Assembly (NCBI GenBank): GCA_038240015.1
Contig: JBBSEF010000063.1
Coordinates: forward strand, 1-16,641
Direction of reading: 5' to 3'
Length of the DNA stretch: 16,641 nt
Source: CAHJXF01 sp038240015
GTDB lineage: Bacteria; Pseudomonadota; Gammaproteobacteria; Burkholderiales; Burkholderiaceae_D
The notes beneath the pieces are model-generated. The model was not told the origin of the DNA. It saw only the letters and a list, made by a program, of their open reading frames with translations, and searched no databases. Made by a program: the position numbers and the translations under genes. This document shows, piece by piece, positions 1 to 6,251 of the stretch (its first letter is position 1; every line of letters begins with the position of its first letter).

Positions 1-1
1 C

Positions 2-754
2 GTGTCGGTCGTGAATCCGGCTCAGGTGCGTTCGCTGGCCAGGGGGTTGGGCATGCTCAGCAAGACTGATCTCATCGACGCCGTGCTGTTGGCGCAGTAC
101 GCTCGCCTTGCCGAGCCCAGGCAGTGGCACCCGACGAGGCCCGAGCTGCAGCAGTTCATCGCGATGCTGATGCGCCTTGACTGCCTCGAAGCAGATCTTC
201 GGCGCGAACAGAATCGTCGTGAACAAGCCGTGGTTCGAGGCACTGCCGACTGTGTCCTGACCTCGATCGATCAATGCATCGACTTCCTGCGAGGTCAATC
301 GCTGCGCAAGACCATCGACGCGCACATCGAGGCCAACACGCTCTTGAGTGTGACCATCACCCGCCTGCGCACCATCCCCGCTGTTGGCGAGAAGACGGCC
401 AAACGAATGGCAGCGGTGCTTGGAGCGAACTCCTTTAGAAGCTCCAAGGAGGCCGCCGCGTTCCTTGGCCTGATCCCGATCAAGTCCGAATCGGGCACGA
501 GTGTGAAGGGGCGCGCGCACCTGTCGAAGGCCGGCAATCCTCGAGTTCGCGCCTCTCTCTATATGGCCGCCGTCGTCGCGAAGAAGATCAATCCTGAGGT
601 CAAAGATCTCTACGACCGGCTGTGCTCGCAGGGGAAGTCCAAGATGTCCGCTTTGGGTGCTTGCATGCGCAAGCTCGTCCATCTCTGCTTCGGGGTGCTC
701 AAGTCGGGCGAGAACTACTGCCTGCCCAACGTTCGCAACGCCAGGAAGTCTTGA
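2..754 (+). CDS. IS110-family transposase, 5'-truncated by the window edge
   Basis: DEDD-type IS110/IS1111 transposase, which moves its element by an RNA-guided, recombinase-like mechanism. The visible 250 codons carry the end of the RuvC-like domain, with a KTDLIDA motif whose two aspartates (residues 23 and 26 of the fragment) match the last two D of the DEDD set. Next come a coiled region, a helix-hairpin-helix segment (LRTIPAVGEKTAKRM, about 122-136) and the Transposase_20 domain with SESG followed by SKAGNPRVRASLYMAA (about 162-190), where the family's catalytic serine lies. The first D and the E would be upstream of the window, so the GTG at position 2 is only the first in-frame start-like codon and not the real start. 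No frameshift is visible, so the copy may be intact. Only about 7 bp separate its stop from IS6 homology, suggesting that it inserted into, or next to, the IS6 copy. Family call is strong; element ends are not resolved. Confidence 0.93.
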   Translation: MSVVNPAQVRSLARGLGMLSKTDLIDAVLLAQYARLAEPRQWHPTRPELQQFIAMLMRLDCLEADLRREQNRREQAVVRGTADCVLTSIDQCIDFLRGQSLRKTIDAHIEANTLLSVTITRLRTIPAVGEKTAKRMAAVLGANSFRSSKEAAAFLGLIPIKSESGTSVKGRAHLSKAGNPRVRASLYMAAVVAKKINPEVKDLYDRLCSQGKSKMSALGACMRKLVHLCFGVLKSGENYCLPNVRNARKS

Positions 755-761
755 CATTCAA

Positions 762-1214
762 GACGGTATCTACATGAAGATCAGCGGCCAGTGGAAATAG
801 CTGTACCGGGCGGTCGACCGCGACGGCGACACCGTCGACTTCCTGCTGCGCGCCAACCGAGACCACGCCGCGGCGCGGGCATTCTTCGCGCGCGCTATCC
901 ACCTGCACGGTGTACCCGAGAAGATCACCGTCGACAAGAGCGGCGCGAATACGGCAGCGATCACGAGCATTCAGGCCGACAGCGGCCTGCCCATCGAGAT
1001 GCGCCAGTCGAAGTACCTCAACAACGTCATCGAGCAAGACCATCGAGCCGTCAAACGCATTACCCGGCCGATGCTCGGCTTCAAGACCTTTCGCTGCGCC
1101 CGCATTCTGATCGCCGGCATTGAGGCCATGCACATGATCCGTAAAGGCCAGCTCGGCGATATCAAAGACCGAGCCTCGTCTGCAGCGAACCAGTTCTACT
1201 CACTGGCTTTCTGA
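762..1214 (+). pseudogene. IS6-family transposase, C-terminal half, with nonsense codon
   Basis: Remnant of an IS6-family DDE transposase. Homology to the copy at the right end of the window starts at the first catalytic aspartate region (DGIYMKISGQWK here against DETYVKVGGQWKY there). An in-frame TAG at 798-800 replaces the Tyr codon TAC. After it, one open frame runs to TGA at 1214 with the remaining DDE features: VDRDGDTVDFLLRA, the second D in ITVDKSGAN, and the glutamate in YLNNVIEQDHRAVKR, then MLGFKTFRCARILIAG. The first 80 or so codons are missing, replaced upstream by the IS110 element. The right terminal repeat survives 40-50 bp downstream. It cannot make a full transposase. Confidence 0.92.
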
Positions 1215-1252
1215 TCGGTGTCGCCCTCGCAGCAATGCTTGGCCTCATCGCG

Positions 1253-1268
1253 CTATTGCGACAGAACA
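1253..1268 (+). repeat. Right terminal inverted repeat of the IS6 remnant
   Basis: Reading the minus strand gives TGTTCTGTCGCAATAG, which matches the left end of the right-hand IS6 copy (GGTTCTGTCGCAACA, from 16302) except for the outermost base and a few inner ones. It lies 39-54 bp past the transposase stop, a normal place for an IS6 right end. The 8-bp target duplication cannot be tested because the partner end is not in the window. Confidence 0.75.
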
Positions 1269-1538
1269 TTGTGGTTCGCTCAGGGCAGCTAGACGTCTCT
1301 CGATCAACGGACACATCCCATTTCATGCATCGCCGGGCCCCGTCCTTACTGTTGCGCTCAGCATGGCTGTCTGCACCGCGGCGTAAGGTGAAAGTCGACT
1401 GTTCTAAAACAACGCGCCCTGTTTTCTGCGCGTTTGTCGCAGTGTCCCATTCGCTTGGCTTAAAGATTGCGGCTTCGCGTCACCAGCACCAAGATGCGCG
1501 GACGGTCCGGGCGAGTCTGTGAAACCGCAACGGTGATG
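1269..1538. other. Gene-free gap between IS6 right end and the lipoprotein gene
   Basis: I see no convincing coding frame, RNA gene or terminator with a T-tract here. Short open frames crossing it have no ribosome site and no recognisable motif. It is downstream of the minus-strand lipoprotein gene and may be a scar left by IS activity. Confidence 0.4.
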
Positions 1539-2249
1539 TCAACGCGCCAACGGAGGTGCGCCTCCGCACCACGCGTGCACGCCCAGCGGCGCTACGCATT
1601 GCACTGAAACCCGGTCGAGCCCTATGTAGCGTTTGCCCTCTTCGCCGAAGAGCTTCAGCGTGGTGGCGTCGCTGCGAGCCACGAAACGCAATGTGCAGGA
1701 CATCGACTGCTTTGCGGTCGGGGACGGATTGAAAGGACACGACGCGGTGACATAGTCGATTTCGTCAGCCGCCGAACTGATACGTGCGCGAACGGCGATC
1801 GGGCCGGAGTAGCTCGGCACCGGGGAAACCATGATGTCGTACTCGAGTTCGTAGGGCACGCCCTTGGCGGTCGGGAAGGCTTGCTTGATGCCACCGAAAT
1901 GGCCGTTATCCGCCTTGTCAAGGGTGCCAGTAAGGTCCACGAAATGAGTGCCGTCGGTGGCTCCGTCGGGGACAAAGCCATTCGCGTTCTGAACCCACGC
2001 CACGTCTTGGCCCGAACTGGCGAGCACGGTCCATGCCGGCATCGTAGTGCTGTTCGGCGGCAGCGACATCAGGCCAAACTGCGGCTTGAACGGGCCGCCT
2101 GGCTGTGTGCCATCCTCGAAGCTGCCATTGGCCAGTACGTTCACCCCATCGCCAAAACCCACGAGGGTCGTGCAAGCGCTCAAGCACGCCACGGTCGCCG
2201 CAGCAAGAACGCCTGCGAGCCCCCTCTTCGACAAGGACTGGGATGCCAT
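1539..2249 (-). CDS. Secreted lipoprotein with DUF642/galactose-binding-like domain
   Basis: A 236-aa protein with a short basic N-terminus, a hydrophobic stretch (about residues 10-22) and a lipobox LSAC with Cys26, so it should be exported by Sec and lipid-anchored by Lgt/Lsp. The mature part begins with NVLANGSFEDG and continues with a tryptophan-containing strand (PAWTV), DGTHFVDLTGT, and a C-terminal GLDRVSVQC strand. This is the usual order of DUF642 / CBM4-9-like beta-sandwich proteins, which often bind carbohydrate, but ligand and role are unknown. Four cysteines (171, 185, 218, 228) could form two disulfides in the periplasm. The start is supported by AAGGAG (2255-2260, minus strand) 5 nt before the ATG. 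It appears monocistronic, with no functional link to its neighbours. Confidence 0.78.
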   Translation of the reverse strand: MASQSLSKRGLAGVLAAATVACLSACTTLVGFGDGVNVLANGSFEDGTQPGGPFKPQFGLMSLPPNSTTMPAWTVLASSGQDVAWVQNANGFVPDGATDGTHFVDLTGTLDKADNGHFGGIKQAFPTAKGVPYELEYDIMVSPVPSYSGPIAVRARISSAADEIDYVTASCPFNPSPTAKQSMSCTLRFVARSDATTLKLFGEEGKRYIGLDRVSVQCVAPLGVHAWCGGAPPLAR

Positions 2250-2460
2250 TGCTTCTCCTTCCGTAGTTAATGAGTCGACGACTCCAAACGACTGACTGCG
2301 TGCCCGCGGGATTTATTCACCCGGGCGGCAACGACGTTCCAGCTTGCCGGTATCCACCCCTGGAGGAACTTTTAGCCCACTCTTCCCTCGATCTTGCGAG
2401 CAGTCAAAGTGCGTAAGTCAGTGCGGCCAGCTCAGATGCGATGCATCCGCCGTGACTGTG

Positions 2461-2481
2461 GGCATGTCTGACGCACATGCC
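2461..2481. repeat. Perfect 7-bp hairpin (GGCATGT/ACATGCC)
   Basis: GGCATGT and its exact complement ACATGCC flank a 7-nt loop. It lies just beyond the larger hairpin at 2489-2529, downstream of the recombinase gene. It may be part of a compound terminator or a protein-binding dyad. Confidence 0.5.
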
Positions 2482-2488
2482 GACAGAA

Positions 2489-2529
2489 GCCGTCCGGCGG
2501 TCGCATCAGCGACTGAAATGCCGGACGGC
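2489..2529 (-). terminator. Nested hairpin 11 bp after the recombinase stop, possible terminator
   Basis: The outer arms GCCGTCCGGC (2489-2498) and GCCGGACGGC (2520-2529) are a perfect 10-bp inverted repeat. Inside it a second perfect 5-bp stem (GTCGC/GCGAC, 2500-2504 and 2509-2513) closes a 4-nt loop. On the minus strand it begins 11 nt after the recombinase stop codon, where a terminator would be expected. The following bases (TTCTGT) are only weakly T-rich, so intrinsic termination is not certain. A recombination site or structured element is the alternative. Confidence 0.5.
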
Positions 2530-2540
2530 CGGGCTCGGGA

Positions 2541-3074
2541 TCAGATCTCTGTCTGCTCCGAAATCTCCAATGCGTCATCCACCTCAATGCCGAGGTAACG
2601 CACTGTCGACTCGAGCTTGGAATGACCCAACAGCAGCTGCACTGCTCGCAGATTCTGTGTTCGCCGATAGATCAGCGTCGCCTTGGTTCGGCGCATCGAG
2701 TGTGTCCCATACTCAGCCGGGTCAAGGCCAAGGTTCTCGACCCAGCCTTTGAGGCTTCGGGCGTACTGGCGCGTCCCCAAGTGTGGTGAGTCGTGAATGC
2801 GGCTCGGGAACAGGAAGTCGCCAGACTTCAGCCCGCTGACCTCAATCCACTTCTGCACAGCATCACGGGCAGCTTGCGTGATCTCGAACTGAACGGGTCG
2901 CTGGATCTTGTGCTGCATCACGATGGCTCGAGCGGCAACTTGACAGCCGTGGCAGACGTCGCGGACTTTGAGCGCAACGAGGTCGCACCCCCGGAGTTTG
3001 CTGTCGATCCCCAGGTTGAAAAGTGCGAGCTCACGCACTTTTCCTTGCCCTCGAACCGATATTTGAATCGCCAC
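2541..3074 (-). CDS. Tyrosine recombinase catalytic domain (5' end replaced)
   Basis: C-terminal catalytic domain of a phage-integrase/XerD-like tyrosine recombinase. The visible active-site set is Arg in SKLRGCDLV, Lys in QHKIQRPV, the HxxR pair in HSMRRTKATLIYRR, His in LLGHSKLEST and the nucleophile Tyr in VRYLGIEV. Homology to the short (about 200 aa) recombinase family starts only at RELALFNLGIDSK. The first dozen codons, starting from GTG at 3074, are simply another reading frame of the P4-integrase Arm domain upstream. The gene therefore lacks its own N-terminus, promoter and probably its own start. All catalytic residues remain, but DNA-binding functions are probably impaired. It may be expressed only if the GTG is used or a -1 shift occurs from the Arm frame. 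Confidence 0.8.
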   Translation of the reverse strand: MAIQISVRGQGKVRELALFNLGIDSKLRGCDLVALKVRDVCHGCQVAARAIVMQHKIQRPVQFEITQAARDAVQKWIEVSGLKSGDFLFPSRIHDSPHLGTRQYARSLKGWVENLGLDPAEYGTHSMRRTKATLIYRRTQNLRAVQLLLGHSKLESTVRYLGIEVDDALEISEQTEI

Positions 3075-3184
3075 CAGCGCCCGCCAGCGGGTGAGATTTC
3101 GAGATAGAGCCCGAAGGCATCAAACAGGCGCCGCGCAGTCTCGCCGGGCTTGGCGTTGCGAATCGCGGTAGCGATCAGAGGCAT
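3038..3184 (-). pseudogene. P4-type integrase N-terminal Arm domain fragment
   Basis: Forty-nine codons from ATG at 3184 read as the start of a P4-family integrase: MPLIATAIRNAKPGE, then a GLYLEISPAGGRWWRFKYRF segment typical of the DUF4102/Arm-DNA-binding domain, ending in EGKEK. After about 3038 the homology stops and the frame runs through unrelated sequence, because the DNA there belongs to the recombinase domain in another frame. The full P4 integrase would be about 400 aa, so this is a 5' stump. It suggests that an integrative element once sat here. I found no tRNA next to it. Confidence 0.8.
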
Positions 3185-3243
3185 GGGGGCAACTCCGCAT
3201 GGTTTGGGGCAACACCCCCGGAATGTTGCCCCCGGTTGCCCCC
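3185..3243. repeat. Four GTTGCCCC(C) repeats, two in each orientation
   Basis: Immediately upstream of the integrase start, GGGGGCAAC occurs at 3185-3193 and GGGGCAAC at 3206-3213. The reverse form GTTGCCCCC follows at 3225-3233 and 3235-3243. GTTGCCCC-like repeats of this kind are common in front of P4-type integrase genes and could be arm-type binding sites for the Arm domain or autoregulatory sites. The spacing and inverted arrangement are seen directly; the role is inferred. Confidence 0.6.
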
Positions 3244-3661
3244 GGATGTCAACGAACGAATCCGGCCCTTCCTGAACCTCGGAACGTCGCTTCTTCTATA
3301 ATACTCCGGGTTGCTGCGGACTTGCTTGGACGTTGCCGGATGCGAAATTGGCGGTGGTGGCAGTCACAAGCGAACTGCTCTCCGGCCGAAAATCCCATTA
3401 TCAGGGAAATTTGCAGGGAACAAAGTTGGGCTGCAGTAGCTCACGAGCGTGCTAAGCCCGGTAGCACGGGGCTCTAGTCGCAATGAGCCCTCGACTCGGC
3501 TGAAAGGAACAGGGAATTTGTTTCGCTGAACAGCGAGCGCAAGACGGCGGTTCAGGGAGGTGCATCAACAATTTAGTGATAAGCGCGCGCAACAGGCCCA
3601 GGTTTCCCATGCTGTGCGCAACGGGGATGGACGACGAGGATCGGCCGTTTGATGGCGTCTC
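3244..3661. other. Gene-free region between integrase stump and mgtA
   Basis: No gene or tRNA is supported in these 418 bases. The motif CAGGGAA appears at 3402-3408, 3414-3420 and 3510-3516, with a related CAGGGAG near 3553. I recall similar motifs from intergenic and element-boundary DNA in other proteobacteria, but cannot name the element. It is the most likely place for an attachment site of the former integrative element, and for the end of the mgtA transcript. No strong hairpin with a T-tract was found. Confidence 0.35.
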
Positions 3662-6220
3662 TCACGTTGATACCGGGCCTTTGACCATTAGCCCCGGCGC
3701 ACGATCGAATCGTAGGTAGAAGATGTGCTTGGCCCATTCGCCGAAGCCGATGTAGAGCACGACGATCACGGCGATCGCCGCGAAGTAGGCCGGCGGCAGT
3801 GGCGTGAAGCCGAGAAGCCCGGCGACGGGCAGGTAGGGCAGCGCCATCGCCACGAGGCCGACGCCGAGGGTGGCTCCGACCAGACGGCGGCCGGGTTTGC
3901 TTCGGAAGAAGGGGCGGCGGCTGCGCACGACGAGGAGGATCAGCGACGCCGAGATCACCGACTCCACGAACCATGCCGTACGGAACCGATTGGTATCGGC
4001 GTGGAAGACGTAGAGCAGCATGCCGAACGTCAGATAGTCGAACACGGAGCTCAGTACGCCGAACGTCAGCATGAACGAGCGGATAAAGCCGATGTCCCAG
4101 CGTTGTGGCCGAGCCAGCATTTCCTCGTCGACGGTGTCGCCCGAGATGTTTATGGCCGGAAGATCGGTGAGCATGTTCGTCAGCAGGATCTGTTTGGGCA
4201 GCAGCGGCAGGAACGGCAGCAGCAACGAAGCGCCAGCCATGCTGAACATGTTGCCGAAGTTGGCGCTGGTCGCGATCAGCACGTACTTCAGTGTGTTCGC
4301 GAACGTCACGCGGCCCTCGCGCACGCCATCGATGAGCACGTTCAGGTCCTTCTCCATCAGGACGATGTCGGCGACCTCCTTGGCCACATCGACCGCGCTG
4401 TCGACGGAGAGACCCACGTCGGCCGCATGCAGCGCCGAGGCGTCGTTAATGCCGTCGCCCATGTAGCCGACCACGTTGCCGGCCTTACGCAGCGCGCGGA
4501 TGATCCGCTCCTTCTCGTTCGGCTCGATCTCGGCGAACACGTCGACCTTGCCGACGCGATTGAGGAGCGCCCCGTCGCTCATCGATTTCATCTCCGTGCC
4601 CGACAGCACGTCGGCGTCGGCAAAGCCGATCTGTCGACCCACCGCCCCGGCGACCAGGGCGTTGTCGCCGGTGATGACCTTCAGGGTTACGCCGAGCGCC
4701 CGCAGCCGCTCAATGGTCGCCGCGATGTCAGGCTTCAGCGGATCGGAGAAAAGCACGAAGCCGATGAAGCACATGCCGGCCTCGTCGACCTTGCCGATCG
4801 TCGACGTCGAGCCGAGCTTGCGGCGCGCCAGGCCGAGTGTGCGCTGGCCGTTCCGGCTGTATTCGACGAAGCGCGCGTCGATCTCCTTGCGCACGGCGGC
4901 CAGCGGCTGCTCGCTCCCGTCCGGCATCTCGGCGCTCGTGCATACCTCCAGCACCTGGGCCAGCGCTCCCTTAGTGATCATGAGGTTGCCGTTCGGGCCA
5001 GCAGCGAGCACCGTGAGGCGCTTGCGGAGGAAGTCGTAGGGGATCTCGTCGAGCTTCTTCCAGGCAGAGATGTCGATCGTGCAGTGATCGCGCACGGCGG
5101 CGTCGATCGGACTCGCGAACCCCGTCTCGAACGTTGAATTCAGATAGACGCAGAGCAGGGCGTCCTCGCTCTCATTGCCATCCAGACGGGTCACGGACTG
5201 CAGCTTGACTTCGCCCTCGGTGAGGGTGCCGGTCTTGTCGGTGCAGAGCACGTTCATGCTGCCGAAGTTCTCGATCGACGAGAGCCGCTTGACGATCACT
5301 TTCTTGTCCGCCATCCGTCGCGCGCCGGCCGCCAGGTTGATGCTGACGATGGCCGGCAGCAGCTGAGGCGTCAGTCCGACCGCCAGGGCCATCGAGAAGA
5401 GGAAGGCGTCTAGCACGGGGCGGTGCAGGTAGACGTTGAACGCGAAGATCCCGATGACAAGTAGCAGCGTGACTTCCATCAGCAGGTAGCCGAAGCGGCG
5501 CACGCCGCGCTCGAAATCGGTTTCCGGCGGCCGCAGGTTCAAGTGTTCCGAGACCTTGCCGAATTCGGTGTCCTTGCCGACGGCCACGACGAGCGCCGTT
5601 CCGCTTCCGGAGACGACATGCGTGCCCAGGAATACGACGTTCGTTCGTTTGGCGAGCGGCGTGTCCGCCGACAGGACCGAAACCGACTTCTCCGCCGGAA
5701 AGGTCTCGCCGGTCAGCGTCGCCTCGTCGGCGAACAGATCGCGCGAGTCGAGCAGCAGGCAGTCGCCGGGAGCGGTGGCGCCGGCGGAGAGAACGACGAC
5801 GTCCCCGGGAACCACGTCCCTGACCGCGACGTCAACCGGGGCGCCGTTCCGAAGGACCTTGGCCTTGACTTCGACCAGCGAAAGCAGCTTCTCGACCGCT
5901 CCTGCAGCGCCGCGCTCCTGCCAAAAGCCCAGCAGGCCGCTCGCCAGGACGATCGCGATGATGATCGTCGCGTCCACGGCATCGTGCAGGAAGATCGAAA
6001 TCACGGCCGCGGCGATGAGCAACAACACGATCGGGCTGGAGAACTGGCCAACCAGCAGCCCGAGCGCGTCGGTTCGTCTTTTCGCAGCGAGTTGACTGCC
6101 GGCGTAGCGCCCCTTTCGGGCGATCGCCTCCGTGGTCGTCAGGCCTGTGCCGGTCGTGCCCAGGCTTCGCAACACGTCGGCGGCCGGCAGGCTCCAGGCA
6201 GGTGCGGGTGCATTTTCCAT
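3662..6220 (-). CDS. mgtA: Magnesium-transporting P-type ATPase (P3B, MgtA/MgtB type)
   Basis: An 852-aa inner-membrane P-type ATPase that should drive Mg2+ into the cytoplasm at the cost of ATP. Order seen: N-terminal cytosolic part, TM1-2 (about 52-98), actuator domain with TGE at 170-172, TM3-4 with VGLTPQLLPAI (about 281-291), phosphorylation motif DKTGT with Asp328, nucleotide domain with KGA (about 417), TGD at 517-519, hinge MGDGINDA (587-594), and a C-terminal membrane region that includes NMLTDLPA. GLTPQLLPAI and the C-terminal NRFRTAWFVESV are typical of the Mg2+ (P3B) rather than Ca2+ group. Length is slightly under the roughly 900 aa of enteric MgtA, mostly through a shorter N-terminus. 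It starts 31 bp after the pat-like gene on the same strand, without a strong Shine-Dalgarno, so it is probably the third protein of the operon. Confidence 0.93.
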   Translation of the reverse strand: MENAPAPAWSLPAADVLRSLGTTGTGLTTTEAIARKGRYAGSQLAAKRRTDALGLLVGQFSSPIVLLLIAAAVISIFLHDAVDATIIIAIVLASGLLGFWQERGAAGAVEKLLSLVEVKAKVLRNGAPVDVAVRDVVPGDVVVLSAGATAPGDCLLLDSRDLFADEATLTGETFPAEKSVSVLSADTPLAKRTNVVFLGTHVVSGSGTALVVAVGKDTEFGKVSEHLNLRPPETDFERGVRRFGYLLMEVTLLLVIGIFAFNVYLHRPVLDAFLFSMALAVGLTPQLLPAIVSINLAAGARRMADKKVIVKRLSSIENFGSMNVLCTDKTGTLTEGEVKLQSVTRLDGNESEDALLCVYLNSTFETGFASPIDAAVRDHCTIDISAWKKLDEIPYDFLRKRLTVLAAGPNGNLMITKGALAQVLEVCTSAEMPDGSEQPLAAVRKEIDARFVEYSRNGQRTLGLARRKLGSTSTIGKVDEAGMCFIGFVLFSDPLKPDIAATIERLRALGVTLKVITGDNALVAGAVGRQIGFADADVLSGTEMKSMSDGALLNRVGKVDVFAEIEPNEKERIIRALRKAGNVVGYMGDGINDASALHAADVGLSVDSAVDVAKEVADIVLMEKDLNVLIDGVREGRVTFANTLKYVLIATSANFGNMFSMAGASLLLPFLPLLPKQILLTNMLTDLPAINISGDTVDEEMLARPQRWDIGFIRSFMLTFGVLSSVFDYLTFGMLLYVFHADTNRFRTAWFVESVISASLILLVVRSRRPFFRSKPGRRLVGATLGVGLVAMALPYLPVAGLLGFTPLPPAYFAAIAVIVVLYIGFGEWAKHIFYLRFDRAPGLMVKGPVST

Positions 6221-6251
6221 GGATCGGGTTCGGTCGGGCCTTCGGCAACGC

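Noticed and set aside
1881..2270. 129-aa plus-strand frame over the lipoprotein gene
   Set aside because: The minus-strand gene has a signal peptide, lipobox and ribosome site; this frame has none of these.
3028..3045. Programmed -1 frameshift site at the integrase junction
   Set aside because: The local sequence has no proper X-XXY-YYZ heptamer or clear downstream stem, so a recombination scar is more likely.
3185..3243. CRISPR-like array from the GTTGCCCC repeats
   Set aside because: Repeats are only 8-9 bp, in mixed orientation and with uneven short spacing, so they are not a CRISPR array.
3244..3480. Possible tRNA gene as the integration site for the P4-type integrase
   Set aside because: No cloverleaf, T-loop (GTTCGANTC) or CCA-type end could be found on either strand.
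3725..5137. 470-aa plus-strand open frame
   Set aside because: Lies wholly antisense to the clear MgtA gene. Composition (Arg, His, Gln, Glu-rich) is that of a high-GC shadow frame, and no motif is seen.
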